From Sphingobium indicum BiD32 (GTDB lineage: Bacteria; Pseudomonadota; Alphaproteobacteria; Sphingomonadales; Sphingomonadaceae), in NCBI RefSeq assembly GCF_000382885.1, contig NZ_CAVK010000146.1:1-48107 (forward strand): a stretch of 48,107 nucleotides of DNA, given 5' to 3'. Of this stretch, positions 33,443 through 44,595 are shown one piece after another. The notes under the pieces were generated by a model that was not told where the DNA came from, did not search any database, and saw only the letters and a list, made by a program, of their open reading frames with translations. The stretch's first letter is position 1, and the number at the start of each line of letters is the position of its first letter. The position numbers and the translations under genes are program-made.

Positions 33443-33592
33443 ATGAGCGCCCTGATGGCCATCATCATCGGCCTAATCGTGTTCGTGATCGCGCTCAAGA
33501 TAATCGGTGCGGTGCTGGGTCTGGTCATCGGGCTGGGACTGGCCGTCATTGTCTATTTCGTGGCTGAAAAACTGATCGGAAAGGGCCGCTGA
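33443..33592 (+). CDS. Tiny single-pass membrane protein before nuoF
   Basis: The 49-residue protein [20 protein letters not shown] continues through a Gly/Leu/Val-rich helix to AEKLIGKGR. Nearly the whole chain is hydrophobic, with a basic end. Its TGA overlaps the nuoF ATG (TGATG), which argues for real translation and coupling. It sits right after a palindromic repeat. I know no family for it; it may be a small accessory membrane peptide. Confidence 0.6.
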   Translation: MSALMAIIIGLIVFVIALKIIGAVLGLVIGLGLAVIVYFVAEKLIGKGR

Positions 33593-34935
33593 TGGCCGAC
33601 GACACCGCCCCTGTTGCTCCGCCGCCGTTCGTCGGCCCGCTGGAGGACAAGGATCGCATCTTCACCAACGTCCATGGCTTTCAGGACTGGGGAATCGACG
33701 CCGCGATCATGCGTGGCGACTGGGATAATACCAAGGCGCTGCTGGCGCTGGGCCAGGACGCGATCATCGACATCATGAAGGCGTCGAACCTGCGTGGCCG
33801 TGGCGGTGCGGGCTTCCCGACCGGCATGAAGTGGAGCTTCATGCCCAAGGAAAGCAAGGACGGCCGTCCGAGCTTTCTGGTGATCAACGCCGACGAATCC
33901 GAGCCGGGTTCGTGCAAGGACCGTGAGATTATCCGCCACGATCCGCACAAGCTGATCGAGGGCGCGCTGGTCGCGGGCTTCGCGATGCGGGCGCGCGCGG
34001 CCTATATCTATATTCGTGGCGAGTTCATCTACGAAGCCAAGGTGCTGTTCGCGGCGGTCGAGCAGGCCTATGCCAAGGGCTTCCTGGGCAAAAATGCCTG
34101 CGGGTCTGGCTATGATTTCGATGTGTTCGTCCATCGCGGCGCGGGCGCCTATATCTGCGGCGAGGAAACCGCGCAGATCGAAAGCCTGGAAGGCAAGAAG
34201 GGCCAGCCCCGCCTGAAGCCGCCTTTCCCGGCGGGCGCGGGGCTTTATGGTTGCCCCACCACGGTCAACAATGTCGAGAGTATCGCGGTGTCCCCGACGA
34301 TCCTGCGGCGCGGCGCGGCCTGGTTCAACCGCTTCGGGCGCGAGGGCAATCGCGGCACCAAGCTGTTCCAGATCAGCGGCCATGTGAACAAGCCCTGCGT
34401 CGTCGAGGAATCGATGTCGATCCCGTTCCGCGAACTGATCGATCGCCATTGCGGCGGTATCCGTGGCGGCTGGGACAATCTGCTGGCGGTGATCCCCGGC
34501 GGATCGTCGGTGCCATTGGTCCCCGCGCGCGAAATCATGGACGCGCCGATGGACTTTGACGGGTTGAAGGCCGTCGGCTCCGGCCTTGGCACTGCCGCCG
34601 TCATCGTCATGGACAAGTCCACCGACATCGTCCGCGCCATTTCGCGGCTGTCCTATTTCTACAAGCATGAAAGCTGCGGCCAGTGCACGCCATGCCGCGA
34701 AGGCACTGGCTGGATGTGGCGGGTGATGGAACGGCTGCGCACCGGCGACGCCGACCTGTCCGAAATCGACATGCTGCATCAGGTGACCAAACAGGTCGAA
34801 GGCCACACCATCTGCGCGCTGGGCGACGCGGCGGCCTGGCCGATCCAGGGGCTAATCAGGCATTTCCGGCCTGAAATCGAGCGGCGGATCAATGACAATA
34901 AGGGCGGCGCGCCGATGATGGAGGCTGCGGAGTAA
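33592..34935 (+). CDS. nuoF: NADH-quinone oxidoreductase subunit F
   Basis: The 447-residue subunit binds NADH, FMN and [4Fe-4S] cluster N3. The FMN/NADH glycine-rich loop is [10 protein letters not shown] at 69-78, then [14 protein letters not shown] and [22 protein letters not shown]. Cluster ligands are Cys362, Cys365 and Cys368 ([11 protein letters not shown]) plus a Cys near 408. It is where electrons enter complex I. A 2-bp gap separates it from nuoG. Confidence 0.98.
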   Translation: MADDTAPVAPPPFVGPLEDKDRIFTNVHGFQDWGIDAAIMRGDWDNTKALLALGQDAIIDIMKASNLRGRGGAGFPTGMKWSFMPKESKDGRPSFLVINADESEPGSCKDREIIRHDPHKLIEGALVAGFAMRARAAYIYIRGEFIYEAKVLFAAVEQAYAKGFLGKNACGSGYDFDVFVHRGAGAYICGEETAQIESLEGKKGQPRLKPPFPAGAGLYGCPTTVNNVESIAVSPTILRRGAAWFNRFGREGNRGTKLFQISGHVNKPCVVEESMSIPFRELIDRHCGGIRGGWDNLLAVIPGGSSVPLVPAREIMDAPMDFDGLKAVGSGLGTAAVIVMDKSTDIVRAISRLSYFYKHESCGQCTPCREGTGWMWRVMERLRTGDADLSEIDMLHQVTKQVEGHTICALGDAAAWPIQGLIRHFRPEIERRINDNKGGAPMMEAAE

Positions 34936-34937
34936 TC

Positions 34938-36944
34938 ATGCCTAAGGTCAAAGTTGATGGCGTAGAACTGGACGTTCCGGCGGGTGCCACCGTCCTGCAG
35001 GCGTGCGAGCTGGCGGGGAAGGAAATTCCGCGCTTCTGCTATCATGAGCGGCTGTCCATTGCGGGCAATTGCCGCATGTGCCTGGTCGAGGTGAAGCCCG
35101 GACCGCCCAAGCCGCAGGCAAGCTGTGCGCTGCCCGCCGCCGAGGGGCAGGAGATCCGCACCGACAGCGAAATGGTCAAGAAGGCGCGCGAAGGGGTGAT
35201 GGAGTTTCTCCTCATCAACCATCCGCTCGATTGCCCGATTTGCGATCAGGGCGGCGAATGCGATTTGCAGGACCAGTCGGTCGCCTATGGTCGCGGCGCG
35301 TCGCGCTATGACGAGAATAAGCGCGCGGTGACTGAGAAGAATATGGGGCCGATCGTCAAGACGGTCATGACCCGCTGCATCCAGTGCACCCGCTGCGTGC
35401 GCTTTGCCGAGGAAGTGGCGGGCGTGCCGGAAATCGGCGCCATCTATCGCGGCGAAAATATGCAGATCACCACCTATCTGGAACATGCCGCCAAGAGCGA
35501 GCTGTCGGGCAATGTGGTCGATCTGTGCCCGGTCGGCGCGCTGACTGCCAAGCCCTATGCGTTCGAGGCGCGGCCGTGGGAGCTGAAAAAGACCCATGCG
35601 ATCGACGTGATGGATGCGGTGGGCACCAACATCCGCCTCGACAGCCGGGGCCGTCAGGTGCTGCGCGCGGTGCCGCGCATCAATGATGACGTGAACGAGG
35701 AATGGGCGAGCGACAAGACTCGGCATAATGTCGATGGTCTGGTCCGCAAGCGGCTCGACAAGCCCTATGTGCGGCGGGACGGCAAGCTGGTGCCTGCGAC
35801 CTGGGCGGAGGCGTTCGCCGCCGTCGCTGCTGTCCAGCATGGCGGCAGCGTTGCGGGACTCGCGGGCGATCTGCTCGATTGCGAGACGATGTTTGCAGGG
35901 CGCGCACTGGTCGAGAAACTGGGCGGGACGATGCTCGAAGGGCGTCAGACCGGCCTGTCCTATGACGTGTCGAGCCTGTCGTCGGTGGTTTTCAACACGC
36001 CGCTGGCTGATCTGGAAACGGCGGACGTCATTCTGCTGGTCGGCACCAATCTGCGCTGGGAAGCACCGCTGGTGAACACGCGGCTGCGCAAGGCGATCAA
36101 GAAGGGTGCCAAGGTATTTGGCGTCGGGCCTGAGTTTGACCTGACTTACAAGGTCGAGTGGCTGGGCAATGATGCGTCGCTGCTGGCCAAGCTACCTGAA
36201 GCGGTGGTCGAGGCGTTCGGCAAGGCGGCGCGGCCCGCGATGATCGTGGGCGGCGGCGTGCTGGCCAAGGATGGCGCGCATGGCGACACGCTTGCGCTGG
36301 TCGAGACGCTGGGCCTCGTGAAAGAGAGCTGGAACGGTTACAATGTGCTGCATTTCGCGGCGGCGCGGATGGGTGGGCTGATGCTCGGCTATGCGACGGA
36401 TGGCGGGATCAAGGCGGTGGCTGCGGCCAAGCCGAAGCTGCTCTTCTCGCTGGGCGCGGACGAGGTGGATTATGCCGCCTTCCTCGACAGCTTCAAAGTC
36501 TATGTCGGTCATCATGGCGACAAGGGCGCGCACGCGGCGGACGTGATCCTGCCGGGCGCAAGCTATGCCGAAAAGGCGGGCACCTATGTCAATCTGGAAG
36601 GCCGCGTACAGCGGGGCGAAAAGGCCGTGTTCGCGCCGGGTGACGCCCGTGAGGACTGGTCGATCCTGCGCGCTCTGTCCGAAGTCATGGGTGCGACGCT
36701 GCCGTTCGACAGCTTCGAGCAACTGCGCGCCGAGATGGTCAAGGCGGTGCCTGCGCTGGGTGTCGAGGGGCTGGCCGATTATGGCTGGTCCGTGCCTTCG
36801 CTGCCCACCGGCGCGACCGGTGAACTGGCGTCGCCGATCAAGGATTTCTACCTGACCAACGCCATCTGCCGCGCCAGCCCGACGATGCAGCAATGCTCGG
36901 CCGAACTGGTCCATGGGGTTGAATTTGCGGAGGCCGCAGAGTGA
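34938..36944 (+). CDS. nuoG: NADH-quinone oxidoreductase subunit G
   Basis: The 668-residue peripheral subunit is of the shorter alphaproteobacterial/mitochondrial (75-kDa) type. The N-terminus has the [2Fe-2S] motif [20 protein letters not shown]. It is followed by [14 protein letters not shown], then [14 protein letters not shown] and [10 protein letters not shown] for [4Fe-4S] clusters. The rest is a molybdopterin-oxidoreductase-like fold without cofactor. Its stop overlaps the nuoH GTG (GTGA). Confidence 0.97.
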   Translation: MPKVKVDGVELDVPAGATVLQACELAGKEIPRFCYHERLSIAGNCRMCLVEVKPGPPKPQASCALPAAEGQEIRTDSEMVKKAREGVMEFLLINHPLDCPICDQGGECDLQDQSVAYGRGASRYDENKRAVTEKNMGPIVKTVMTRCIQCTRCVRFAEEVAGVPEIGAIYRGENMQITTYLEHAAKSELSGNVVDLCPVGALTAKPYAFEARPWELKKTHAIDVMDAVGTNIRLDSRGRQVLRAVPRINDDVNEEWASDKTRHNVDGLVRKRLDKPYVRRDGKLVPATWAEAFAAVAAVQHGGSVAGLAGDLLDCETMFAGRALVEKLGGTMLEGRQTGLSYDVSSLSSVVFNTPLADLETADVILLVGTNLRWEAPLVNTRLRKAIKKGAKVFGVGPEFDLTYKVEWLGNDASLLAKLPEAVVEAFGKAARPAMIVGGGVLAKDGAHGDTLALVETLGLVKESWNGYNVLHFAAARMGGLMLGYATDGGIKAVAAAKPKLLFSLGADEVDYAAFLDSFKVYVGHHGDKGAHAADVILPGASYAEKAGTYVNLEGRVQRGEKAVFAPGDAREDWSILRALSEVMGATLPFDSFEQLRAEMVKAVPALGVEGLADYGWSVPSLPTGATGELASPIKDFYLTNAICRASPTMQQCSAELVHGVEFAEAAE

Positions 36945-37990
36945 CCGCGCTTTTCGTTTCATGGGGCGCGCCTTTCGGTGTTGCCTGGTTCCTCTCGACC
37001 ATCATCGGCATCCTCGTGATTGCCCTGCCGGTGATGCTGGCCGTCGCGATGCTCATCTATGCCGATCGCAAGATCTGGGCGGCGATGGCGCTGCGGCGCG
37101 GACCGAACGTGGTTGGTCCCTTCGGCCTGCTCCAGTCCTTTGCGGACGGAGCCAAGGTTTTCCTCCAGGAAACCATCATCCCGTCGGCCGCGAACAAGGC
37201 GCTGTTCATCATCGCGCCGATCATCACTTTCACGGTGGCGCTGCTGGCCTGGGCGGTGGTGCCGTTCGATGTCGGCGTAGTGCTGGCGGACATCAATGTC
37301 GGCCTGCTCTACATTCTCGCGATTTCGTCGCTGGGCGTTTATGGCGTAGTGCTCGCGGGCTGGGCGTCCAACTCCAAATATCCCTTCTATTCCGCGATCC
37401 GCGCGTCCGCGCAGATGATCAGCTATGAAGTCTCGATCGGCTTCATCCTGATCTGCGTCGTGCTGTGGGCGGGCAGTTTCAACCTGACCGCGATCGTGGA
37501 AAGCCAGAAGGGCTATTATGGCTTCCTGAACGGGAACGGCTTCAACCCGCTGCTCTTCCCGATGGCGATCATGTTCCTGATTTCCGCCATGGCCGAAACC
37601 GCGCGCGCACCCTTCGACCTGACCGAAGCGGAAAGCGAGCTGGTCGCGGGCTATCAGACCGAATATTCGTCCATGGCCTTCGCGCTCTACTGGCTGGGCG
37701 AATATGCCAACGTCATCCTGATGTGCGCGCTGAACGCCATCCTGTTCTGGGGCGGTTATCTGCCCCCGGTGGACTGGGCGCCGCTCTATTATGTGCCGGG
37801 CATCCTGTGGTTGTTCGCCAAAATCCTGTTCTTCTTCTTCGTCTTCTCCTGGGTGAGGGCGACGGTGCCCCGCTACCGCTATGACCAGTTGATGCGGCTG
37901 GGCTGGAAAATCTTCCTGCCGACCTCGCTCTTCTTCGTCTTTCTGGTGTCGGGCTTCCTCATGCTGACGCGCTATGGAGGCGCACAATGA
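36941..37990 (+). CDS. nuoH: NADH-quinone oxidoreductase subunit H
   Basis: The 349-residue membrane subunit at the quinone chamber is almost fully hydrophobic. It has [25 protein letters not shown] (loop conserved in ND1) and [25 protein letters not shown], the acidic channel motif. It starts with GTG at 36941 overlapping the nuoG stop and ends ATGA on the nuoI start. N-terminal [17 protein letters not shown] is normal for the group. Confidence 0.97.
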   Translation: MTALFVSWGAPFGVAWFLSTIIGILVIALPVMLAVAMLIYADRKIWAAMALRRGPNVVGPFGLLQSFADGAKVFLQETIIPSAANKALFIIAPIITFTVALLAWAVVPFDVGVVLADINVGLLYILAISSLGVYGVVLAGWASNSKYPFYSAIRASAQMISYEVSIGFILICVVLWAGSFNLTAIVESQKGYYGFLNGNGFNPLLFPMAIMFLISAMAETARAPFDLTEAESELVAGYQTEYSSMAFALYWLGEYANVILMCALNAILFWGGYLPPVDWAPLYYVPGILWLFAKILFFFFVFSWVRATVPRYRYDQLMRLGWKIFLPTSLFFVFLVSGFLMLTRYGGAQ

Positions 37991-38472
37991 GCCTCGGATA
38001 TTACGTCAAGTCGTTCACCCTCTGGGAGTTTGTGAAGGCGCACTGGCTGACCTTGAAATATTTTTTCAAGCCCAAGGCGACGATCAACTATCCCTATGAG
38101 AAGAACCCGATTTCGCCGCGGTTCCGCGGTGAACATGCGCTGCGTCGCTATCCCAACGGGGAAGAACGCTGCATCGCGTGCAAGCTGTGCGAGGCGGTGT
38201 GTCCGGCGCAGGCGATCACCATCGAGGCGCAGCCGCGCGAGGATGGCAGCCGCCGCACGACGCGCTACGACATCGACATGACCAAGTGCATCTATTGCGG
38301 TTTCTGTCAGGAAGCCTGCCCGGTGGATGCGGTCGTGGAAGGGCCGAACTTCGAGTTCGCGACCGAAAGCCGCGAGGAGCTGATCTATGACAAGGCCAAG
38401 CTCCTTGAAAATGGTGACAAGTGGGAACGCGCGATCGCCGCGAACCTTGCCGCCGATGCTCCGTACCGTTAA
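37987..38472 (+). CDS. nuoI: NADH-quinone oxidoreductase subunit I
   Basis: The 161-residue subunit has two [4Fe-4S] clusters (N6a, N6b). Ligands are Cys62/65/68/72 ([12 protein letters not shown]) and Cys101/104/107/111 ([12 protein letters not shown]). The N-terminal amphipathic part [19 protein letters not shown] docks on the membrane arm. The start overlaps nuoH by 4 bp. A 30-bp gap leads to nuoJ. Confidence 0.98.
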   Translation: MSLGYYVKSFTLWEFVKAHWLTLKYFFKPKATINYPYEKNPISPRFRGEHALRRYPNGEERCIACKLCEAVCPAQAITIEAQPREDGSRRTTRYDIDMTKCIYCGFCQEACPVDAVVEGPNFEFATESREELIYDKAKLLENGDKWERAIAANLAADAPYR

Positions 38473-38502
38473 GCCGCGCGCGTCCAAGGGGAATATGATC
38501 CT

Positions 38503-39114
38503 GTGATCCACGTCTTAGCCTTTTACCTGTTCGCGATCCTGGTGGTGTCGAGCGGCGCGCTGACGATCCTGTCGCGCAACCCGGTCCATTCGGTGCTGTG
38601 GCTGATCCTGGCCTTCTTCAACGCGGCGGGTCTGATGATCCTGCTGGGCGCCGAATTCATCGCTATGCTGCTCGTCATCGTCTATGTCGGCGCGGTCGCG
38701 GTGCTGTTCCTGTTCGTGGTCATGATGCTGGACATCGACTTTGCCGAACTGCGCGCCGGTTTCGTCAGCTATCTGCCCTTCGGCCTGCTGATTGCGCTGG
38801 TGCTGCTGGCGGAAATCGTGCTGGGCATCGGCCTGTGGAGCGCTGGTCCGATAGAATTGGCGCAGCGCGCCGCGCCGACCGCGCCGGACGTGTCGAACAT
38901 CAAGGCGATCGGGACATTGCTCTACACGCGCTACATCTTCCTGTTCGAGGCGGCGGGCATCGTCCTGCTGGTCGCGATGATCGGCGCGATCGTCCTGACC
39001 CATCGGGCGCGCGGCGGCGTGAAGGGCCAGAATATCGCCAAACAGAATCGTCGCCGTCCGCAGGATGCGGTCCGCAATATCAATCAGCCCATTGGGCAGG
39101 GGGTGGAGCTGTGA
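38503..39114 (+). CDS. nuoJ: NADH-quinone oxidoreductase subunit J
   Basis: The 203-residue membrane subunit (ND6 type) has five helices. It has NPVHSVLWLILAFFNAAGLMILLGAEFIAMLLVIVYVGAVAVLFLFVVMML-like segments, including the pi-bulge helix GAVAVLFLFVVMM. The start is GTG at 38503 with AAGGGG about 11 bases upstream; an ATG at 38495 is out of frame. A 112-bp gap with a family B repeat follows, unusual in this compact operon. Confidence 0.96.
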   Translation: MIHVLAFYLFAILVVSSGALTILSRNPVHSVLWLILAFFNAAGLMILLGAEFIAMLLVIVYVGAVAVLFLFVVMMLDIDFAELRAGFVSYLPFGLLIALVLLAEIVLGIGLWSAGPIELAQRAAPTAPDVSNIKAIGTLLYTRYIFLFEAAGIVLLVAMIGAIVLTHRARGGVKGQNIAKQNRRRPQDAVRNINQPIGQGVEL

Positions 39115-39126
39115 TCGCGACCCTTT

Positions 39127-39204
39127 CCGTCATGCCAGCGGATGCTGGCATCTCATGCCTTGGCGCGCTATCGCCTGAGACCCCAGCCTGCGCTGGGGTG
39201 ACGG
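39127..39204. repeat. Family B composite palindrome between nuoJ and nuoK
   Basis: The outer arms are CCGTCA and TGACGG. Inside are two hairpins, GCCAGCGGATGCTGGC (39134-39149) and CCCCAGCCTGCGCTGGGG (39181-39198). It resembles the 30-bp element inside the cysteine desulfurase (6341-6370). It would form a strong structure in the nuo mRNA. Confidence 0.85.
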
Positions 39205-39226
39205 CCTCCTTTGAAGGGACGCCGTC

Positions 39227-39532
39227 ATGATCGGCCTTCAACATTATATGGTGGTCAGCGCCATCCTGTTCGTGATGGGGGTGCTGGGCATCTTCATCAA
39301 TCGCAAGAATGTGATCATCATCCTGATGGCGATCGAGCTGATCCTTTTGAGCGTGAACATCAACCTTGTCGCCTTCAGCGCCTTTCTGGGCGATCTGGTG
39401 GGGCAGGTGTTCAGCATGTTCGTGCTGACCGTCGCGGCGGGTGAGGCGGCCATCGGGCTTGCCATCCTCGTCATCTATTTCCGTGGTCGCGGCACCATCG
39501 CCGTCGACGATGTCAACCGGATGAAGGGCTGA
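39227..39532 (+). CDS. nuoK: NADH-quinone oxidoreductase subunit K
   Basis: The 101-residue membrane subunit (ND4L type) has three helices. The middle helices have the conserved glutamates in [13 protein letters not shown] and [15 protein letters not shown], used in proton translocation. The length is typical. It starts 23 bp after the family B palindrome. Confidence 0.97.
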   Translation: MIGLQHYMVVSAILFVMGVLGIFINRKNVIIILMAIELILLSVNINLVAFSAFLGDLVGQVFSMFVLTVAAGEAAIGLAILVIYFRGRGTIAVDDVNRMKG

Positions 39533-39542
39533 GCCTGAACTC

Positions 39543-41591
39543 ATGATCCAGCTTATCGTTCTTCTTCCGCTGCTGGCCGCCGCCATTGCAGGTCTTGGCA
39601 ACAAGGCGCTGGGCAAGCTGCCCGCCAAGATCCTCACCACCGGCGCGCTGTTCATTTCCTGCGCGCTGAGCTGGCCGATTTTCATCAGCTTCCTGACCGG
39701 CGAGGCGCAAGCCCATGTCACGCCGCTGTTCACCTGGATTCAGTCGGGCAGCTTTGACGCGCAATGGGCGCTGCGGGTCGATGCGATGACGGCGGTGATG
39801 CTGGTGGTGATCACCAGCGTGTCCAGCCTCGTCCACCTCTATAGCTGGGGCTATATGGACGAGGAGCCGGATCAGCCGCGTTTCTTCGCCTATCTCTCGC
39901 TCTTCACCTTCGCGATGCTGATGCTCGTGACCGCGAACAATCTGTTGCAGATGTTCTTCGGTTGGGAAGGGGTGGGCCTCGCCTCCTACCTGCTCATCGG
40001 TTTCTGGTTCCGCAAGCCATCGGCCAATGCTGCCGCGATCAAGGCGTTTGTCGTCAATCGCGTGGGCGACCTTGGCTTCATGATGGGGATTTTTGGCACC
40101 TATCTTGTGTTCAACACCATCTCCATTCCCGAAATATTGGAAATGGCCCCGTCGATGGCGGGTTCGACCATCGGTTTCCTTGGGGCTCGTTTCGACACGA
40201 TGACGGTGCTGTGCCTGCTGCTGTTTATCGGCGCGATGGGCAAGTCGGCGCAGCTCGGCCTGCACACCTGGTTGCCGGACGCGATGGAAGGCCCGACCCC
40301 TGTGTCCGCGCTGATCCACGCAGCGACCATGGTGACAGCGGGCGTGTTCATGGTGTGTCGCCTGTCGCCGATGTTCGAGACATCCGCGACGGCGCTGACC
40401 GTCGTAACCTATGTGGGCGCAGCAACCTGCCTGTTCGCGGCGACCGTGGGCACGGTGCAGACCGACATCAAGCGCGTTATCGCCTATTCGACTTGTTCGC
40501 AGCTGGGCTATATGTTCTTTGCGGCGGGCGTCGGTGCCTATGGCGCGGCGATGTTCCACCTGTTCACCCACGCATTCTTCAAGGCGCTGCTGTTCCTGGG
40601 GGCCGGTTCGGTCATCCATGCGATGCACCATGAACAGGACATGCGCTATTATGGCGGGCTGCGTAAGAGCATCCCGGTCACCTTCTGGACGATGACGCTG
40701 GGCACGCTGGCGATCACCGGCGTGGGTCTGCCGCTGGTCGGCATCGGCTTTGCGGGCTTCTATTCCAAGGATGGTATCCTCGAAGCGGCCTATGCTGCTG
40801 GCGGGGCCGGGACCGGGGCGTTCATCGTCGGCGTGTTCGCCGCGCTGCTGACAAGCTTCTATTCATGGCGTCTGGTGTTCCTCACCTTCTTCGGCAAGCC
40901 GCGCTGGACCCAGTCCGAGCATATCCAGCATGCGCTGCATGACGCGCACGGCCATGGTCATGACGATCATGCGCACGACGCGCATGGCCATGATGATCAT
41001 CATGGCGCGGACGCAGGCGACGGCACGGGCGGCTATCACCCGCATGAAAGCCCGTGGGTCATGCTGGTGCCGCTGATCGTGCTGAGCCTGGGCGCGGTGT
41101 TTGCCGGCTTCCTATTCCACGACCAGTTTATCGGGTCTGAAGGTGGCATAGCCTTCTGGAACGGCGCAATCGCGTTCGACAGCCATTTGATGCACGCCGC
41201 GCATGAGGTGCCCACATGGGTCAAATTCGCGCCGTTCACGGTGATGCTGACCGGGTTGCTGGTCGCCTGGCTGAGCTATATCAGGAATACCGACTGGCCG
41301 CGCCGCTTCGTCGCGACCTTCAGCGGTCTCTATAGCTTCCTGCTGAACAAGTGGTATTTCGACGAGTTGTATCACTTCCTGTTCGTCAAGCCCGCCTTCG
41401 CCATCGGCCGCTTCTTCTGGAAGTTCGGTGACATTGGCTTCATCGACCGCTTCGGACCCAATGGTCTGGCCGCTCTGGTCGTGCAGGGCAATAAAGTGAC
41501 CCGTCGGCTGCAGTCCGGCTACCTCTACACCTACGCGCTGGTGATGCTGATTGGCCTCGCCGCTGCCGCAACCTGGGCGATGACACGATAA
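39543..41591 (+). CDS. nuoL: NADH-quinone oxidoreductase subunit L with His-rich loop
   Basis: The 682-residue antiporter-like subunit (ND5) forms the distal proton channel and carries the long lateral helix. Motifs are [43 protein letters not shown] and [16 protein letters not shown]. Residues 460-502 form a hydrophilic insert with 14 histidines plus Asp and Gly ([13 protein letters not shown] and onwards), a possible metal-binding or buffering loop. Its stop overlaps the nuoM ATG by one base. Confidence 0.97.
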   Translation: MIQLIVLLPLLAAAIAGLGNKALGKLPAKILTTGALFISCALSWPIFISFLTGEAQAHVTPLFTWIQSGSFDAQWALRVDAMTAVMLVVITSVSSLVHLYSWGYMDEEPDQPRFFAYLSLFTFAMLMLVTANNLLQMFFGWEGVGLASYLLIGFWFRKPSANAAAIKAFVVNRVGDLGFMMGIFGTYLVFNTISIPEILEMAPSMAGSTIGFLGARFDTMTVLCLLLFIGAMGKSAQLGLHTWLPDAMEGPTPVSALIHAATMVTAGVFMVCRLSPMFETSATALTVVTYVGAATCLFAATVGTVQTDIKRVIAYSTCSQLGYMFFAAGVGAYGAAMFHLFTHAFFKALLFLGAGSVIHAMHHEQDMRYYGGLRKSIPVTFWTMTLGTLAITGVGLPLVGIGFAGFYSKDGILEAAYAAGGAGTGAFIVGVFAALLTSFYSWRLVFLTFFGKPRWTQSEHIQHALHDAHGHGHDDHAHDAHGHDDHHGADAGDGTGGYHPHESPWVMLVPLIVLSLGAVFAGFLFHDQFIGSEGGIAFWNGAIAFDSHLMHAAHEVPTWVKFAPFTVMLTGLLVAWLSYIRNTDWPRRFVATFSGLYSFLLNKWYFDELYHFLFVKPAFAIGRFFWKFGDIGFIDRFGPNGLAALVVQGNKVTRRLQSGYLYTYALVMLIGLAAAATWAMTR

Positions 41592-43159
41592 TGGACGGCT
41601 TCCCCATCCTTTCCCTGATGATGGCAGTGCCGATGGCGGGGGCCATCGCCTGTCTGTTCGTGGGCGCGAACAGCGCGCGCTGGATCGCATTGATCGCCAC
41701 TTTGGTCGATTTCGTGCTGGGCATGGCCCTGTGGGCGAATTTTGACCAGTCCGGCAGCGGCGCGCAGTGGCAGTTTCAGGAATATGCGCCGATCTTCGGC
41801 AAATTCGCCTGGGCGCTGGGTATTGACGGCATTGCGCTGATGCTGATCGCGCTGACCGTGTTCATGATGCCGATCTGCATTGGTGCCAGCTGGAACGCGA
41901 TCAACAAGCGGGTCGGCGAATATATGGCGGCCTTCCTGTTCATGGAGGTGCTGATGATCGGCGTCTTTACGGCGCAGGATCTCTACCTTTTCTACATCAT
42001 GTTCGAGGCCGGCCTGATCCCGATGTATCTGATCATCGGCATCTGGGGCGGCGCGGACCGGATTTACGCCAGCTATAAATTCTTCCTCTACACGCTGCTC
42101 GGCTCGGTCCTGATGCTGATCGCGATGATGTGGATGGTGCATGAGGCGGGGACGACGGAAATCCCCGTGCTGATGGCCTATAATTTCGACCCTCATGTCC
42201 AGACATGGCTGTTCCTGGCCTTCTTCGCCAGTTTCGCGGTCAAGATGCCGATGTGGCCGGTCCACACCTGGTTGCCCGATGCCCACGTTCAGGCACCGAC
42301 GGCCGGTTCGGTCATTCTGGCAGGCGTGCTGCTGAAAATGGGTGGCTATGGCTTCATCCGCTTTTCGCTGCCGATGTTCCCCGAAGCCTCGGCTAGCCTA
42401 GCGCCTTTGGTCTGGGGTCTGTCGATGGTTGCGGTGGTTTACACCTCGCTGGTCGCGCTCGTGCAGTCGGACATGAAGAAGCTGATCGCCTATAGCTCGG
42501 TCGCGCATATGGCGATCGTGACGGTCGGCCTGTTTGCCTTCAATCAGGCGGGTATCGAAGGCGCGATGATGGTGATGCTGGGCCATGGTCTGGTCGCGGG
42601 CGCGCTGTTCCTGTGCGTGGGCGTGATCTATGATCGCCTGCATACCCGCGAGATTGCGCGCTATGGTGGCCTGTCGATCAATATGCCGCGTTATGCCGTG
42701 CTGTTCCTGTTCTTCACCATGGCGTCGGTGGGCCTGCCCGGTACGTCCAACTTCGTCGGCGAATTTCTGGCGCTGATGGGGATTTATCAGGCATCGACCT
42801 GGGTCGCACTGGTCTGCACCACGGGCATCATCCTAGGCGCTGCCTATATGCTCTATCTCTATCGTCGCATCTGCTATGGCGAGCAGGTCAATGCCGATGC
42901 CGCCGCGATGCCCGACCTGTCGGGCCGCGAAATCTGGTTGTTGGCACCGATTGCGGCGGTCGTGCTGTGGATGGGCGTTTATCCCGAAAGCTTCCTTAAG
43001 CCCATGCGTCCCGACATTCGCGCACTCGAAGCCCGCCTCGCGCCTGCCGCTCCGGAGGGTGATTCCAAGATCAAGATGGGTGCCCCCAAGCCTGCGGGCG
43101 AGGCACATCATGAAGAAGTTTCGGCGCCCTCTCATTCAGCGTCGGGGGAGGCGCACTGA
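41591..43159 (+). CDS. nuoM: NADH-quinone oxidoreductase subunit M
   Basis: The 522-residue antiporter-like proton channel (ND4) has LFYIMFEAGLIPMYLIIGIWGG with the key Glu, WLPDAHVQAPTAGSVILAGVLLKMGGYGFIRF, and MKKLIAYSSVAHMAIV. The C-terminus after residue 480 is a hydrophilic tail with a short His-containing end (HHEEVSAP). One-base overlap with nuoN. Confidence 0.97.
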   Translation: MDGFPILSLMMAVPMAGAIACLFVGANSARWIALIATLVDFVLGMALWANFDQSGSGAQWQFQEYAPIFGKFAWALGIDGIALMLIALTVFMMPICIGASWNAINKRVGEYMAAFLFMEVLMIGVFTAQDLYLFYIMFEAGLIPMYLIIGIWGGADRIYASYKFFLYTLLGSVLMLIAMMWMVHEAGTTEIPVLMAYNFDPHVQTWLFLAFFASFAVKMPMWPVHTWLPDAHVQAPTAGSVILAGVLLKMGGYGFIRFSLPMFPEASASLAPLVWGLSMVAVVYTSLVALVQSDMKKLIAYSSVAHMAIVTVGLFAFNQAGIEGAMMVMLGHGLVAGALFLCVGVIYDRLHTREIARYGGLSINMPRYAVLFLFFTMASVGLPGTSNFVGEFLALMGIYQASTWVALVCTTGIILGAAYMLYLYRRICYGEQVNADAAAMPDLSGREIWLLAPIAAVVLWMGVYPESFLKPMRPDIRALEARLAPAAPEGDSKIKMGAPKPAGEAHHEEVSAPSHSASGEAH

Positions 43160-44595
43160 TGATCGACTCCGCTTCCCTTCTGGCCGTTCTGCCGGAACTC
43201 ATCCTGACGGCCGGTGGCCTGATCCTGATGCTGGTCGCGGCCTTTGGCGGCGATGGCACGGCACGGCTGGTCAATACGCTGTCGGTGTTGACGCTGATCG
43301 TCGCGGCTGTGGCCCTGTCCTGTTCGCTGGCGCACGGGCCTGATGCGTTCGATGGCCTGGTCCGCGCTGACGCTTTCTCCGTCTATGCCAAGGCGTTGAT
43401 CTATGCAGCGGCGGCGGCGGCGATCCTGCTCGCGCCGCGCTTCTTTTCGACCGACAGTGCGCTGCGGCCCGAATATCCGATCCTGATCCTCTTCGCCGCC
43501 ATCGGCATGGGCATGATGGTGTCGGCGGGCGATATGCTGACGCTCTATGTCGGCCTCGAAATGAACAGCCTGGCTTCCTATGTTCTCGCGAGCTTCATGC
43601 GGCAGGACGGGCGCTCGTCCGAGGCGGGCCTCAAATATTTCGTGCTGGGTTCGCTGGCCAGTGGCATCCTGCTCTACGGCATCTCGCTGCTTTACGGTTT
43701 CACGGGCAGCACGGCGTTTGACGGCATTGCCGTTGCGCTGGGCGACGGCGTGGGCAAGGGCGAATTGTTCGGGCTGGTGTTCGTGTTGGCGGGGCTTGCC
43801 TTCAAGATCAGCGCCGTGCCGTTCCATATGTGGACGCCCGACGTCTATGAAGGCGCGCCCACCCCGGTCACCACCTTCTTCGCCAGCGCGCCCAAGGTCG
43901 CAGCGATGGGCCTGACCGTCCGCGTCGCGATCGAGGCGCTGGGTCCGGCGGGTCTGGACTGGCAGCAGATCGTGATCTTCGTTGCGCTCGCCTCTATCCT
44001 GTTCGGTGCCGTCGCGGCGATCGGCCAGACCAATATCAAGCGGCTTATGGCCTATTCGTCGATCAACAATGTCGGCTTTGCGCTGATTGGTCTCGCCGCA
44101 GGCACGCCTGCCGGTGTCGCCGCGACGATGAGCTATATGGCGATCTATGTCGTCATGACGATCGGCGCTTTCGCCTGCATCCTCCAGATGCGCGATGCCG
44201 ATGGCCAGCCGGTCGAAACGATCGCCAGCCTGGCGGGGCTGTCGCAATCGCGTAAAGGTCTGGCCGCTGCCTTCGCGATCTTCATGTTCTCGATGGCCGG
44301 TATCCCGCCGCTATTCGGTTTCTGGGCCAAGTTCCTGGTGTTCGATGCCGCTGTCGCGTCCGGCCTGACCGCGCTGGCGGCGTTCGGCATCGCGGCGTCG
44401 GTGATTGGCGCTTTCTATTATCTCAAGATCATCAAGACGATCTATTTCGATGAGCCGACCGGTGCCTATGAGGCAAAGGGCGGGGCGGTCGAGAATGTCA
44501 TCCTGACCGCCTGCGCCGTCGTCATCGTGCTGGGCTATCTGCTTAACCCCGTGCTGGATCAGGCGAGCGCCGCCGCTGCGGCGTCCTTGTTCTGA
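43159..44595 (+). CDS. nuoN: NADH-quinone oxidoreductase subunit N
   Basis: The 478-residue antiporter-like subunit (ND2) of the membrane arm has LTLYVGLEMNSLASYVLASF, PFHMWTPDVYEGAPTPVTTFFASAPKVAAM and IKRLMAYSSINNVGFALIGL. It is the last nuo gene. Its TGA overlaps the CTG that appears to start birA. Confidence 0.97.
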   Translation: MIDSASLLAVLPELILTAGGLILMLVAAFGGDGTARLVNTLSVLTLIVAAVALSCSLAHGPDAFDGLVRADAFSVYAKALIYAAAAAAILLAPRFFSTDSALRPEYPILILFAAIGMGMMVSAGDMLTLYVGLEMNSLASYVLASFMRQDGRSSEAGLKYFVLGSLASGILLYGISLLYGFTGSTAFDGIAVALGDGVGKGELFGLVFVLAGLAFKISAVPFHMWTPDVYEGAPTPVTTFFASAPKVAAMGLTVRVAIEALGPAGLDWQQIVIFVALASILFGAVAAIGQTNIKRLMAYSSINNVGFALIGLAAGTPAGVAATMSYMAIYVVMTIGAFACILQMRDADGQPVETIASLAGLSQSRKGLAAAFAIFMFSMAGIPPLFGFWAKFLVFDAAVASGLTALAAFGIAASVIGAFYYLKIIKTIYFDEPTGAYEAKGGAVENVILTACAVVIVLGYLLNPVLDQASAAAAASLF

